DNA of 64,000 nt from Lactococcus sp. S-13. GTDB lineage: Bacteria; Bacillota; Bacilli; Lactobacillales; Streptococcaceae. Shown one piece after another: positions 17,253 to 26,952 of this stretch. How positions within the stretch are numbered: the stretch's first letter is position 1; every line of letters begins with the position of its first letter. The stretch spans positions 1,984,001-2,048,000 of the forward strand of contig NZ_SDAK01000001.1 in assembly GCF_004210295.1 (NCBI RefSeq). Direction: 5' to 3'. A program made the position numbers and the translations under genes. The notes beneath the pieces were generated by a model. It was not told the origin of the DNA and did not search any database. It saw only the letters and a program-made list of their open reading frames with translations.

Positions 17253-18905
17253 ATGAAAAAGAGAAAAGCAGTAGCTTTGACTACAACCGCCGTCCTATCA
17301 GGTTTACTTTTGGTAGCGTGCGGAGCTAAGGAGAGCCAACAAAAAAATATTCAATTTTCAGTTCCAACAGACATTGCCTCATTGGACTCAACGATTATAG
17401 TTGACCAGTATTCTTATGATGTGGCAGGGAATGTTGAAGAAGGATTGACACGAGTGAACAACAAAGGGGTTCCAGATTTGGCGTTGGCGAAATCTATTGA
17501 TGTGTCAAAAGATGGACTGACTTATACGATTAACCTCAAGAGCGATTTAAAATGGTCGAATGGAGATAAGTTGACAGCAAAAGACTTTGTTTATGCTTGG
17601 CAACGTGCCGTTGACCCTAAGACTGGTTCAGAATACGCTTACCTTTTGGGAGCTATTTCTAAAGCCAATGATATCATTGCTGGAAAAGCAGCTGTTGATA
17701 GCCTAGGTGTCAAAGCTGATAGTGAAAGCAAGTTAACTGTTACGTTGGCGTCACCAACGCCTTATTTCAAATTCCTCCTGTCACAAGCAGTTTACTATCC
17801 GCTAGACCAAAAAGTTGTGGAAAAATATGGGAAACAATACGGAACATCATCAGATAAAACCGTTTATAACGGTCCTTATATGTTCAAGAAAGAAAAAGCA
17901 TGGACAGGCACTAATAAAACCTTCTCAATTTATGCGAATCCAAACTATTATGACAAAGCAGCAGTTAAGTCTAAAGAAATTGATTTTCAAGTGGTTTCGA
18001 ATGCTAACACAGGAGCTCAACTTTATAAACAAGGGAAACTCGATTTTACGCTGTTGTCTAGTACAGACTTGATTGAAGCTAATAAGAAAACTAAAGGCTA
18101 CACGACTTTTAAACAAGCCCGGACGGATTACATTGAATACAATCAATCTGGTAAAAATGCCTCTAGCCCCGCTGCGCAAAAAGCACTGGCCAACCCAAAT
18201 ATCCGTGAAGCAATCAATTTGGCGACTAACCGTTCAGCTGTCGTCGATGCTGCTCTGCCAGGTTCTAGTGTTGCCACGAGCTTCACCCCAGTTGGAATGA
18301 GCAAAACAGCAAGTGGGGAAGATTTTGCGACTTACGCAAAACAGGGCTATACTTACGATCCAGCAAAAGCGAAAGCACTTTGGAAAAAAGGTATGGAGGA
18401 AGTTGGCTTGAGTAAAGTTACACTTGGTCTTGAAGCAGCAGGAGACCTAGCGCCTTCACAAGCAACTGCGAATTTCTTGCAGACGGCCTATGAGCAAAAT
18501 CTACCAGGATTGAAAATCAATTTGAAACTTGTGCCTTTTAAACAACGTCTCAATGATGCACAAAATGGTAATTTCGATATGGTAATTTCAGGTTGGGGCG
18601 GTGATTACGCTGAACCTTCAACTTTCTTGCAACTTTTCACCACAGGGCAATCTTACAATGATGGGAAATTTTCAAGTACCGATTATGATACAGCATTTAA
18701 ACAAGCAACAACAGTTCCAGACGTCTTGAATCCAGCGAAAGTTGATGCGCATTACAAAGCTGCAGAAACGTTCCTCTATCAAGGTTCTTATATTAATCCG
18801 ATTGATTTTCAAGCTAACCCAGCTTTAATGAATCCAGCAATCAAAGGACTTGATTTCCATTCTACAGGCCTAGCTTTTGATTTAAAAACAGCTTATATTA
18901 AATAA
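17253..18905 (+). CDS. optS: Oligopeptide-binding lipoprotein (OptS-like)
   Basis: Extracellular peptide-binding protein of the SBP_bac_5 (OppA) family. An upstream GTG at 17229 is in frame, but GAAGGAG sits just before the ATG at 17253 and the signal peptide begins there (MKKRKAV), so 17253 is the start: 550 residues. The lipobox is LLVACGA, lipidated at the Cys. Typical family segments are LKWSNGDKLTAKDFVYAWQRA (~100) and FDMVISGWGGDYAEPSTF. It is the first of two paralogous binding proteins ahead of one set of permeases and ATPases, the optSABCDF layout. It has its own terminator and CodY-controlled promoter. Confidence 0.85.
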   Translation: MKKRKAVALTTTAVLSGLLLVACGAKESQQKNIQFSVPTDIASLDSTIIVDQYSYDVAGNVEEGLTRVNNKGVPDLALAKSIDVSKDGLTYTINLKSDLKWSNGDKLTAKDFVYAWQRAVDPKTGSEYAYLLGAISKANDIIAGKAAVDSLGVKADSESKLTVTLASPTPYFKFLLSQAVYYPLDQKVVEKYGKQYGTSSDKTVYNGPYMFKKEKAWTGTNKTFSIYANPNYYDKAAVKSKEIDFQVVSNANTGAQLYKQGKLDFTLLSSTDLIEANKKTKGYTTFKQARTDYIEYNQSGKNASSPAAQKALANPNIREAINLATNRSAVVDAALPGSSVATSFTPVGMSKTASGEDFATYAKQGYTYDPAKAKALWKKGMEEVGLSKVTLGLEAAGDLAPSQATANFLQTAYEQNLPGLKINLKLVPFKQRLNDAQNGNFDMVISGWGGDYAEPSTFLQLFTTGQSYNDGKFSSTDYDTAFKQATTVPDVLNPAKVDAHYKAAETFLYQGSYINPIDFQANPALMNPAIKGLDFHSTGLAFDLKTAYIK

Positions 18906-18910
18906 ATGAC

Positions 18911-18946
18911 AAAAAGATGGATTTTCTGAAAATTCATCTTTTTCTA
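18911..18946 (+). terminator. Terminator after optS with embedded CodY-like sequence
   Basis: A 16-bp stem with one wobble pair (AAAAAGATGGATTTTC and its partner at 18928-18943) ends in T. Its centre, GATTTTCTGAAAATT (18920-18934), also matches the CodY consensus at 14 of 15 positions. Confidence 0.8.
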
Positions 18947-18976
18947 TTGACATTTCGCTGTAAGAGAAGGTATAAT
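18947..18976 (+). promoter_or_regulatory. Promoter P1 upstream of optA
   Basis: A perfect -35 TTGACA and a perfect -10 TATAAT are 18 bases apart, ~250 bases before the optA ATG. A CodY box starts 13 bases after the -10. Confidence 0.8.
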
Positions 18977-18988
18977 ATAGAAGTGCAG

Positions 18989-19003
18989 AATTTTCTGAAA
19001 ATA
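18989..19003 (+). promoter_or_regulatory. CodY box at optA P1
   Basis: AATTTTCTGAAAATA matches the CodY consensus at 14 of 15 positions, at the same place relative to its promoter as the optS box. Confidence 0.8.
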
Positions 19004-19095
19004 ATGTTTTCTGTAAAAAATCAAATTGCGTTTTCAAGAAAATTTATCTGGATGAAAATTTGTGAATTATTTCCGTTATAAAATTTTTAAATGAT

Positions 19096-19110
19096 AATTT
19101 TGAGAAAATC
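19096..19110 (+). promoter_or_regulatory. CodY-like box upstream of optA P2
   Basis: AATTTTGAGAAAATC matches the CodY consensus at 13 of 15 positions, directly upstream of promoter P2. Confidence 0.55.
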
Positions 19111-19122
19111 TAGCCATTATAC

Positions 19123-19151
19123 TTTACAATTTAGATTGAATTAAGTATAAT
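19123..19151 (+). promoter_or_regulatory. Promoter P2 upstream of optA
   Basis: A -35 TTTACA and a -10 TATAAT are 17 bases apart, 75 bases before the ATG. It is flanked on both sides by CodY-like boxes. Confidence 0.7.
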
Positions 19152-19163
19152 ACCAATATAATA

Positions 19164-19178
19164 AATTTTCTGACAATA
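19164..19178 (+). promoter_or_regulatory. CodY-like box at optA P2
   Basis: AATTTTCTGACAATA matches the CodY consensus at 13 of 15 positions, 13 bases after the P2 -10. Confidence 0.6.
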
Positions 19179-19225
19179 CTAAAAATTACAAAGTCAGAGA
19201 TCATTCATGAAAGAGGGAAAATTAC

Positions 19226-20857
19226 ATGAAGACTTGGAAAAAGGTTACCTTAGGTACCGTTGCGCTTGGTTCAGTAGCCGTACTCGCGGCTTGTGGAAAC
19301 AGTGACTCATCATCATCGTCAAAAGACATTCAATGGAATTTGTCATCACCAATTCAAACATTGGACTCATCATTGGCTACAGATACATACTCAAATATCA
19401 TCATTGGTAATACTAATGCTGGTTTGACTCGTGTGGATAAAAATGGTAAAGCAAAACCAGAATTGGCAAAATCAGTGGATGTATCATCTGATGGCTTGAC
19501 TTATACTTTCCACCTTCGTGATGGCTTGAAATGGTCAAATGGCGATAAATTGACAGCTAAAGATTTTGTTTACTCATGGCAACGTGCAGTTGACCCAGCG
19601 ACAGCATCAGAATATGGTTACCTTCTTGGTGCAATTAAAAATGCGAATGATATTAACTCTGGTAAAGGGGACAAATCAACGCTTGGTGTTAAAGCAACAG
19701 ATGATAAAACGCTTGTTGTAACACTTGCTCAACCAACACCGTACTTTGAATATTTGACTGCTAATGGTGTTTACTACCCACTCAACCAAAAAGTTGTTGA
19801 AAAATATGGTAAACAATATGGTACATCATCAGAAAAGATGGTTTACTCAGGTCCTTATAAATTTGAAAAATCAAAAGGCTGGAACGGTTCAAATCAAACT
19901 TTCTCAATCGTTAAAAATGATGACTACTGGGATAAAAAGGATGTGAAGACAAAAGCCATTGACTTCCAAGTTGTTCAAGATGTCAAGACTTCATTTAACC
20001 TTTACAAACAAGGTAAGATTGACCAAGCAAGTATTGGTGACCCAGACCTCTTCAAAGCGAATAAAGATAACAAAAATGTTACTTCACTACATGAAGCCAC
20101 AACAGCTTATATCCAATATAACCAATCTGGAAAAAATAAAGCACTTGCTAACAAAAATATCCGTGAAGCTTTCAACCTTGCTACTGACCGTCAACAATAT
20201 GTTGATACAGTAACACCAGCTTCTAATCCTGCTACAGGCTTGACACCAGCAGGAATGGCCCAAACCAACACTGGTGAAGACTTTGCAAAATATGCGGCTC
20301 AACCATACAAATACGATGCAGCAGCAGCGAAAGCGGCTTGGGCAAAAGGGTTGAGCGAAATCGGTGAAACAAACCTCACAGTGACGTTGACAACTGATGA
20401 CAGCTCGGCCTCTAAGGACTCAGCAACTTTCCTTAAGCAAGCTTGGGAAAAACAACTTCCAGGTTTGACACTCAATATCAAGTCGGTACCATTCAAACAA
20501 CGTTTGAATGACTCTACAACAGGTAACTTTGACATGGTCATCTCACTCTGGGGCGGTGACTACGCTGAACCTTCAACATTCCTTGATTTGTTTGTGAAAG
20601 ATGGGCCAAACAATAACGGTAAAATCAATAACGTAACTTACGACAATGCCGTTAAAGCAGCAGAAACAACAGACGCCCTTGACCCTGCAAAACACTATGC
20701 AGATTATAAAGCGGCTGAAGAAGCGCTCTACAATGAATCAAACCTCAATCCGCTTTATTTCCGTACCACACCAGTTCTTCGCAATCCTAACCTCAAAGGG
20801 GTTCATTTCGGTTCAACTGGTTTGATGTACGATTTCAAAACGGCTTACCTCAAATAA
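19226..20857 (+). CDS. optA: Oligopeptide-binding lipoprotein (OptA-like)
   Basis: Second peptide-binding protein, clearly paralogous to the one at 17253. The 543 residues have signal peptide and lipobox VLAACGN, a Ser-rich linker, then SBP_bac_5 segments LKWSNGDKLTAKDFVYSWQRA and FDMVISLWGGDYAEPSTF. Codon use is more biased than in the first copy, suggesting higher expression. GAGGG precedes the ATG. It is followed by a hairpin and then optBCDF, so it is probably the main receptor of this transporter, with OptS as an alternative receptor of different specificity. The generic name would be oppA. Confidence 0.87.
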   Translation: MKTWKKVTLGTVALGSVAVLAACGNSDSSSSSKDIQWNLSSPIQTLDSSLATDTYSNIIIGNTNAGLTRVDKNGKAKPELAKSVDVSSDGLTYTFHLRDGLKWSNGDKLTAKDFVYSWQRAVDPATASEYGYLLGAIKNANDINSGKGDKSTLGVKATDDKTLVVTLAQPTPYFEYLTANGVYYPLNQKVVEKYGKQYGTSSEKMVYSGPYKFEKSKGWNGSNQTFSIVKNDDYWDKKDVKTKAIDFQVVQDVKTSFNLYKQGKIDQASIGDPDLFKANKDNKNVTSLHEATTAYIQYNQSGKNKALANKNIREAFNLATDRQQYVDTVTPASNPATGLTPAGMAQTNTGEDFAKYAAQPYKYDAAAAKAAWAKGLSEIGETNLTVTLTTDDSSASKDSATFLKQAWEKQLPGLTLNIKSVPFKQRLNDSTTGNFDMVISLWGGDYAEPSTFLDLFVKDGPNNNGKINNVTYDNAVKAAETTDALDPAKHYADYKAAEEALYNESNLNPLYFRTTPVLRNPNLKGVHFGSTGLMYDFKTAYLK

Positions 20858-20883
20858 TAACAGATATTTAGAGCAGGAAAGTT

Positions 20884-20914
20884 AGGATTGGCAGATTGCC
20901 AACCCTATCTTTTC
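20884..20914 (+). terminator. Intercistronic attenuator between optA and optB
   Basis: AGGATTGGCA / TGCCAACCCT form a 10-bp stem with one mismatch and loop GAT, followed by ATCTTTTC. It would let the receptor be made in excess of the membrane complex. Confidence 0.65.
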
Positions 20915-20935
20915 GCTTAGATTAGGAAATTTTTT

Positions 20936-21847
20936 ATGGTTAAATATATTCTTAAACGTTTGGGGCTGTTGCTTCTAACCTTATTCTTGATTGTGACATT
21001 GACTTTCTTTATGATGCAAGTCATGCCCGGAACACCTTTCTCCAATCCAAAATTAACGCCAGATCAGCTGGAAATTTTGAAACACGCTTATGGTCTTGAT
21101 AAGCCACTCTGGCAACAATATCTTATCTATATCGGTCATATGTTTACGGGTAATTTCGGAACTTCATTTGTGTATACCAATCAACCTGTAATTACAATGA
21201 TTGCCCAACGCCTCCCTGTTTCTATGCAGCTTGGTGTTCAAGCTTTAATTGTTGGTACAATCTTGGGAGCTTTCATGGGGAAAGCGTCTGCTCGTCGTAA
21301 AAATGGATGGCTTGATGGGATTTTTGGATTCGTATCAGTACTTGGGATTTCCGTGCCTTCATTTGTTATAGGTACTTTGATTCTTCTTTACCTCGGATTC
21401 AATTTGAATCTTTTCCCAATTTCAGGTTGGGGTACTTTCTCACAAACGGTAATGCCAACTTTGGCATTGTCATTGGCTCCAATGGCAGTAGTAACACGTT
21501 TTGTCCGTTCTGAAATGATTGAGTCGCTTTCTTCAGATTATATTCTTCTGGCGCGTGCTAAAGGATTGTCTGAAAAAGAAGTGGTTAACAAACACGCGGT
21601 ACGTAATTCACTGATTCCAATGTTGACTTTGATTGGTCCAATGGCAGCGAATCTCTTGACAGGTTCGGTCTTGATTGAGAAAATTTTCTCAATTCCTGGG
21701 ATTGGTTCTCAGTTTGTTGATTCTATTCCAGCGAAAGATTTCCCGGTCATTATGGCAACAACGATTGTTTATGCTGTAATCTTGATGCTTTTCATCTTAG
21801 TTACAGACATTTTGACGGCAATTGTCGATCCACGGGTTCGTTTATAG
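20936..21847 (+). CDS. optB: Oligopeptide ABC transporter permease OptB/OppB
   Basis: Permease subunit of the peptide importer (BPD_transp_1 family). The 303-residue protein starts with a membrane segment, then MPGTPFSNP, about five more segments, and the ATPase-contact EAA loop around ARAKGLSEKEVVNKHAVRNSL (~200). It ends with a VDPRVRL-type tail, as in OppB/AppB. It is the first gene after the attenuator and is followed 16 bases later by optC. Confidence 0.9.
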   Translation: MVKYILKRLGLLLLTLFLIVTLTFFMMQVMPGTPFSNPKLTPDQLEILKHAYGLDKPLWQQYLIYIGHMFTGNFGTSFVYTNQPVITMIAQRLPVSMQLGVQALIVGTILGAFMGKASARRKNGWLDGIFGFVSVLGISVPSFVIGTLILLYLGFNLNLFPISGWGTFSQTVMPTLALSLAPMAVVTRFVRSEMIESLSSDYILLARAKGLSEKEVVNKHAVRNSLIPMLTLIGPMAANLLTGSVLIEKIFSIPGIGSQFVDSIPAKDFPVIMATTIVYAVILMLFILVTDILTAIVDPRVRL

Positions 21848-21863
21848 AGAGGGTTTGAAGAAA

Positions 21864-22895
21864 ATGGAAAATATAAATAAAGACTTCACCCTTGTTGGTT
21901 CAAAGGGTTCAGATTCAACAGAAAAAATTGCGAAACCAGCCTTGAGCTTTTTCCAAGATGCTTGGCGTCGTTTTAAGAAAAATAGAGTAGCACTTGTTGC
22001 AATGTGGGTTATTGTTATTACCTTAACTTTCTCTGTTATTTCGGCAGTGGTTGTTCCTCAATCTAAAGCGAATTATTTCAATCCAAACAAAACACAAGTA
22101 TACGGTAATCTTCCGCCTAAGCTTTCAGGTGATTTGCCTTTCTGGAATGGTGAATTTAAAGCACCAGGTTCTAGCACACGCTCTAATGTTTATGAGGAAC
22201 AAGGTGTTGAAAAGGGTAAAAACTATATCTTTGGTACGGATAAATACGGTCGCTCTTTGGCTAAACGAACGATCGTTGGTTTGCGTATTTCTTTGATTAT
22301 TGCTTTGGCTGCCGCCTTGATTGACTTAATTATTGGGGTAACTTATGGGATTATTTCTGGCTGGATGGGCGGAAAAGTCGATCTGGTCATGCAACGGATT
22401 ATTGAAATCATCCAATCAGTGCCAAACTTGGTTGTGGTTACGATGCTTGCTTTGCTTTTAGGACAAGGGATTTCATCAATCATCATTGCGATTGGTTTGT
22501 TTGCTTGGACAGGGATGGCAAGGCAGGTAAGGAATATGGTTCTTTCCTATAAAGAGCGTGATTTTGTCTTGGCTTCCAAAACATTGGGGCAATCCACATG
22601 GAAAATTGCTGTGAAACACTTGCTTCCAAATGTTTCTGGTGTTATTGTTGTTCAAATCATGTTTGATATTCCAAGTATGATTATGTATGAAGCTGTTTTG
22701 TCGGCGATTAACCTTGGGGTTAAGCCACCAACATCTTCTTTGGGATCATTGATTAATGATGGGATTGCAAGTTTGCAATTTTATCCTTTCCAATTAATTA
22801 TTCCAGCTATTGTCTTGTCTGTGCTTTCATTAACATTCATCTTCTTTGGAGATGGTTTGCGTGATGCATTTGACCCTAGAGCAAGTGAGGATTAG
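21864..22895 (+). CDS. optC: Oligopeptide ABC transporter permease OptC/OppC
   Basis: Second permease of the importer. An earlier in-frame start at 21822 would overlap optB, but GAGAGGG and GAAG before the ATG at 21864 support the shorter 343-residue form. It has an N-terminal OppC-type extension, a first membrane segment (~45-65), a long extracellular loop with FGTDKYGRSLAKR (~130), then the permease core with EAA loop ASKTLGQSTWKIAVKHLLPN (~235). It ends in FGDGLRDAFDPR, the OppC/DppC signature. Confidence 0.9.
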   Translation: MENINKDFTLVGSKGSDSTEKIAKPALSFFQDAWRRFKKNRVALVAMWVIVITLTFSVISAVVVPQSKANYFNPNKTQVYGNLPPKLSGDLPFWNGEFKAPGSSTRSNVYEEQGVEKGKNYIFGTDKYGRSLAKRTIVGLRISLIIALAAALIDLIIGVTYGIISGWMGGKVDLVMQRIIEIIQSVPNLVVVTMLALLLGQGISSIIIAIGLFAWTGMARQVRNMVLSYKERDFVLASKTLGQSTWKIAVKHLLPNVSGVIVVQIMFDIPSMIMYEAVLSAINLGVKPPTSSLGSLINDGIASLQFYPFQLIIPAIVLSVLSLTFIFFGDGLRDAFDPRASED

Positions 22896-22897
22896 AA

Positions 22898-23947
22898 ATG
22901 ACAAAAGAAAAAGTATTAGAAGTTAAAAATTTGCATGTCAATTTCCACACTTACGCTGGAGATGTGAAAGCGATTCGTGATGTTTCTTTTGATTTGGAAA
23001 AAGGACAAACTCTGGCGATTGTTGGTGAGTCTGGTTCTGGTAAGTCTGTAACAACAAAGACTTTGATGGGTTTAAATGCCAAAAATGCTGTGATTCCAAA
23101 GGGAGAATTATTGTTCAAGGGGCGTAATCTTCTGGACCTTAAAGAAGAAGAATGGCAAAAAATTCGTGGGAATGAAATTTCGATGATTTTCCAAGATCCG
23201 ATGACTTCTCTTGACCCAACCATGCGTATTGGTAGACAGATTGCTGAGCCGATGTTGAAACACAACAAAGGGATGAGTAAGGATGATGCGATGAAACGTG
23301 CCTTGGAATTGATGCAACAAGTAGGAATTCCAGATGCGGAGCAACACATCAATGATTACCCACACCAATGGTCAGGCGGGATGCGCCAACGGGCTGTTAT
23401 CGCTATTGCGCTTGCTGCTGATCCTGAAATTTTGATTGCGGATGAGCCTACAACGGCTTTGGACGTTACGATTCAGGCTCAAATCATGCATATGATGGCA
23501 GAGTTGCAAGAACGGATTAACTCATCAATCGTGTTTATTACGCACGACCTCGGTGTTGTTGCTGGTTTTGCTCATAAAGTAGCGGTAATGTATGCTGGGG
23601 AAATTGTAGAGTACGGAACGGTTGAGGAAATCTTTTATAATCCGCAACATCCTTACACTTGGGGACTTTTGGACTCTATGCCAACGGTTGATTCAAGTGT
23701 GGATCGTTTGGTTTCGATTCCAGGGACGCCGCCAGATTTGTTGAATCCGCCTAAGGGAGATGCTTTTGCGGCACGGAATAAATTTGCTTTGGCAGTTGAT
23801 TTTGAAGAAGAACCTCCTTATTTTGAAGTTTCACCTACTCATTTCGCTAAAACGTGGCTTTTGGATCCACGAGCACCAAAGGTGACGCCTTCTGATAATA
23901 TCTTGGCGCGCTGGAAACGCTGGGAAGAATTGAAAGGGGAGCTTTGA
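22898..23947 (+). CDS. optD: Oligopeptide ABC transporter ATPase OptD/OppD
   Basis: Cytoplasmic ATPase of the importer. The 349 residues contain Walker A GESGSGKS (~44), signature [12 protein letters not shown] (~160) and Walker [13 protein letters not shown]. The oligopeptide-type C-terminal extension ([12 protein letters not shown] onwards) is present, but I see no full four-Cys iron-sulfur cluster set in it. It ends by a one-base overlap with optF (TGATG). Confidence 0.92.
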   Translation: MTKEKVLEVKNLHVNFHTYAGDVKAIRDVSFDLEKGQTLAIVGESGSGKSVTTKTLMGLNAKNAVIPKGELLFKGRNLLDLKEEEWQKIRGNEISMIFQDPMTSLDPTMRIGRQIAEPMLKHNKGMSKDDAMKRALELMQQVGIPDAEQHINDYPHQWSGGMRQRAVIAIALAADPEILIADEPTTALDVTIQAQIMHMMAELQERINSSIVFITHDLGVVAGFAHKVAVMYAGEIVEYGTVEEIFYNPQHPYTWGLLDSMPTVDSSVDRLVSIPGTPPDLLNPPKGDAFAARNKFALAVDFEEEPPYFEVSPTHFAKTWLLDPRAPKVTPSDNILARWKRWEELKGEL

Positions 23948-24885
23948 TGGCTGAACGTAAGAAAGTAATTGAAATTAAAAACCTTGATTTGACTTTTAAT
24001 AAAGGCAAAAAAGGAGCGAATAAAGCAATCAACAATGTTTCTTTGGAGATTTTTGAGGGAGAAACGTTTGGGCTTGTTGGTGAGTCGGGGTCTGGTAAGA
24101 CAACGATTGGTCGTGCTATCTTGAAACTTTATGATAACTTTATCACAGGAGGAGAAATTCTTTTTGAAGGTAAAGATGTTCGTAACTTAAAAGGTTCAGA
24201 ATTGCGGGATTATCGTTCTGAAGCGCAAATGATTTTCCAAGATCCACAGGCTTCATTGAATGGCCGGATGCGTGTGAAAGATATTGTTGCTGAAGGGCTT
24301 GATGCCAATGGTTTGGTCAAAAATAAGGCTGAACGTGATGCGCGTGTTCTAGAGCTCTTGCGCTTGGTTGGTTTGAATGACGACCATTTGACGCGGTATC
24401 CTCATGAGTTTTCAGGTGGACAACGTCAACGGATTGGGATTGCGCGAGCTTTGGCTGTAAAACCGAAGTTTGTTGTGGCAGATGAACCGATTTCGGCTCT
24501 GGATGTTTCGATTCAGGCGCAGGTTGTCAACTTGATGAAAGATATTCAAGCTAAGGAAAATCTGACTTATTTGTTTATTGCTCACGATTTGTCAATGGTT
24601 AAGTATATTTCTGACCGAATTGGCGTGATGCACTGGGGGAAAATTTTAGAGGTTGGGACTTCTGATGAAGTTTATAATCATCCTATCCATCCTTATACAA
24701 AGAGCTTGCTGAGTTCTATTCCTTCTCCTGACCCAATTTCTGAGCGGGAACGGACACCTATTGTCTATGATCCAACGGCTGAATTGGATGGACAGGAACG
24801 TGAGATGCGCGAGATTACACCAGGGCATTTTGTATTTTCAACTGAAGCTGAAGCTGAAATTTACAGAAAAAATGTAAGTTTGTAA
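23947..24885 (+). CDS. optF: Oligopeptide ABC transporter ATPase OptF/OppF
   Basis: Second ATPase of the importer. The ATG at 23947 overlaps the optD stop; a TTG one codon earlier is a less likely start. The protein is ~312 residues with Walker A GESGSGKTT (~46), signature FSGGQRQRIGIARAL (~158) and Walker B FVVADEPISALD. It has the shared C-terminal HPYTKSLLSSIP motif. It is the last gene of the operon; a repeat element with hairpin potential follows. Confidence 0.92.
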   Translation: MAERKKVIEIKNLDLTFNKGKKGANKAINNVSLEIFEGETFGLVGESGSGKTTIGRAILKLYDNFITGGEILFEGKDVRNLKGSELRDYRSEAQMIFQDPQASLNGRMRVKDIVAEGLDANGLVKNKAERDARVLELLRLVGLNDDHLTRYPHEFSGGQRQRIGIARALAVKPKFVVADEPISALDVSIQAQVVNLMKDIQAKENLTYLFIAHDLSMVKYISDRIGVMHWGKILEVGTSDEVYNHPIHPYTKSLLSSIPSPDPISERERTPIVYDPTAELDGQEREMREITPGHFVFSTEAEAEIYRKNVSL

Positions 24886-24897
24886 GTTGATTTTCAC

Positions 24898-25003
24898 AGA
24901 GAAAATGCTGACGCATTTGCTTTGCGTGCTTCGAGTGTCAAATTTGAATCGAAAAAGATTTTTGAGAATCCGTCAGTAATGAGGGGTTCTCTTTTTTCGT
25001 GAA
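24898..25003. repeat. Dispersed repeat element after optF
   Basis: AGAGAAAATGCTGACG at 24898-24913 and CGTCAGTAATGAGG...TTCTCT at 24971-24993 form long-range inverted arms; an internal ACGCA/TGCGT hairpin lies near 24911-24929. TTTTTTC follows the right arm, so it may also end opt transcription. Confidence 0.65.
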
Positions 25004-25177
25004 AGGCTATGACTTTAGGGTTTGTTAGCATGAGGAGGGGGTTGTTCAGAGACTTCGCTTCTACTATCGAAAATCTATTGGATTTTTGATATAATTAAAG
25101 GAAGAATTTTTGCGAGGCTTGGCCAATGTAAGATGAAAATAAAATAATGAAAAATAAGAAAAGAAATTGAGAATACT

Positions 25178-26749
25178 ATGAATTTACAAGAAGAAATACA
25201 GAAACGTCGGACTTTCGCCATCATCAGTCACCCGGATGCTGGTAAGACGACAATTACAGAACAATTGCTGAAGTTTGGTGGCGCAATTCGTGAAGCGGGG
25301 ACGGTTAAGGCCCGCAAAACAGGAAATTTTGCTAAATCTGACTGGATGGACATTGAAAAAGAACGGGGAATTTCGGTTACTTCGTCAGTGATGCAGTTTG
25401 ACTATGCTGGTAAGCGTGTCAACATTTTGGATACACCAGGGCACGAAGATTTCTCAGAAGATACTTATCGGACGCTCATGGCGGTGGACGCTGCAGTGAT
25501 GGTAATTGACAGCGCCAAAGGGATTGAAGCACAAACGAAAAAACTTTTTCAAGTTGTTAAACGCCGTGGGATTCCTGTCTTTACTTTCATCAATAAACTT
25601 GACCGTGACGGGCGTGAACCGCTGGATTTGTTGTCGGAGTTGGAAGAGATTCTTGGGATCGCTTCTGTGCCGATGAATTGGCCAATCGGGATGGGGAAAA
25701 ATTTCCAAGGACTCTATGATTTTACACATGGTCGTGTGGAAGTTTATCAGCCTGAGGATGATAAGCGCTTTGTGGAATTTGATGAAAATGGGGAAGTGCC
25801 GGCTAGTCATCCTTTGACAAAAAATCCTTTCTTTACTCAAGCTTTGGAAGATGCTGAATTACTTTTGGATGCTGGAAATCAATTTTCAAAAGAAGAAGTG
25901 ACTGCTGGGCAATTGACTCCCGTCTTCTTTGGCTCGGCTTTGACAAGCTTTGGGGTACAAACTTTCTTGGAAACCTTCTTGGACTATGCACCAGAGCCAC
26001 ATTCGCATAAAACAGTAGATGAGGAAGAAATTGAACCTTTGAATCCTGATTTTTCTGGTTTTATTTTCAAAATCCAAGCGAATATGGATCCGCGTCACCG
26101 TGACCGAATTGCTTTTGTGCGGATTGTCTCTGGTGAATTTGAGCGCGGCATGGATGTGAATTTGGTGCGTACAGGAAAGAAAATGAAGTTGTCAAATGTG
26201 ACACAGTTTATGGCAGAATCTCGTGAAAATGTGGAAAATGCGGTAGCTGGGGACATTATTGGGGTTTACGACACAGGGACTTATCAGGTCGGTGATACGC
26301 TGGCAACGGGCAAATTGAAAAAAGCTTTCGAGCCTTTGCCAACCTTCACGCCAGAACTTTTCATGCGTGTTCAAGCGAAAAATGTCATGAAACAAAAATC
26401 TTTCCAAAAAGGGATTGAGCAATTGGTTCAAGAAGGAGCCATTCAGCTCTACAAGGCTTACACGACTGGCGATGTCATGCTTGGTGCTGTGGGGCAATTG
26501 CAGTTTGAAGTGTTTAAAGATCGTATGGAGCGGGAATACAGCTCAGAAACAGTCATGACGCCAATGGGCTCAAAAACGGTGCGTTGGATTAGAGAAGAAG
26601 ATTTGGACGAAAAAATGTCAAGTTCACGCAATATTTTAGCGCGTGATCGCTTTGACCATCCGTTGTTCTTGTTTGAAAATGAATTTGCGATGCGTTGGTT
26701 CAAAGATAAGTACCCCGATGTTGAATTGTTGGAACAATTTTCCGTTTAA
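25178..26749 (+). CDS. prfC: Peptide chain release factor 3
   Basis: Translational GTPase that recycles RF1/RF2 after termination. At 523 residues it has the family length. GTPase motifs are [13 protein letters not shown] (G1, ~18-30), the switch I region [17 protein letters not shown] (G3) and NKLDRDG (G4). The C-terminal RF3 domain follows from ~residue 390. A TATAAT lies at 25090-25095; the ribosome-binding site (TTGAGAA) is modest. It is monocistronic, with a strong hairpin downstream. Confidence 0.96.
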   Translation: MNLQEEIQKRRTFAIISHPDAGKTTITEQLLKFGGAIREAGTVKARKTGNFAKSDWMDIEKERGISVTSSVMQFDYAGKRVNILDTPGHEDFSEDTYRTLMAVDAAVMVIDSAKGIEAQTKKLFQVVKRRGIPVFTFINKLDRDGREPLDLLSELEEILGIASVPMNWPIGMGKNFQGLYDFTHGRVEVYQPEDDKRFVEFDENGEVPASHPLTKNPFFTQALEDAELLLDAGNQFSKEEVTAGQLTPVFFGSALTSFGVQTFLETFLDYAPEPHSHKTVDEEEIEPLNPDFSGFIFKIQANMDPRHRDRIAFVRIVSGEFERGMDVNLVRTGKKMKLSNVTQFMAESRENVENAVAGDIIGVYDTGTYQVGDTLATGKLKKAFEPLPTFTPELFMRVQAKNVMKQKSFQKGIEQLVQEGAIQLYKAYTTGDVMLGAVGQLQFEVFKDRMEREYSSETVMTPMGSKTVRWIREEDLDEKMSSSRNILARDRFDHPLFLFENEFAMRWFKDKYPDVELLEQFSV

Positions 26750-26756
26750 AAATGCA

Positions 26757-26797
26757 GAGAATTCGCTGACGCATTTGCGTCAGTGAATTTTTATTGA
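26757..26797 (+). terminator. Terminator after prfC formed by the dispersed repeat
   Basis: AATTCGCTGACGCA / TGCGTCAGTGAATT make a 14-bp stem with one wobble and a 2-base gap at the tip, followed by TTTTA. The 5' arm is the AGAGAATTCGCTGACG form of the repeat. Confidence 0.75.
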
Positions 26798-26937
26798 GAG
26801 AAAATGCTGACGTAAATTTTTACTGGAAAAATGCTTTTTTGGAAGCTTTGAAATTGATTTTAATTTACGTCAGTAAGTTTTTTTATGAAAAAAAATAAAA
26901 AAATTAAATGGCGTAAGCATTTTCAGAGAAAAAAGTG

Positions 26938-26946
26938 TGTTATAAT
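26938..26946 (+). promoter_or_regulatory. Extended -10 promoter of cshA
   Basis: TGTTATAAT has no good -35 at 17 bases. Transcription would start near 26953, giving a ~103-base leader. Confidence 0.65.
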
Positions 26947-26952
26947 AGATAA

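Larger units (their letters stand above)
18906..19225. other. Regulatory region between the two peptide-binding protein genes
   Basis: This 320-base gap holds no gene. It contains a terminator, two promoters and three or four CodY-type boxes (listed separately). A further near match with one inserted base lies around 19030-19046. The density of boxes suggests cooperative CodY repression of the second binding protein. Confidence 0.75.
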
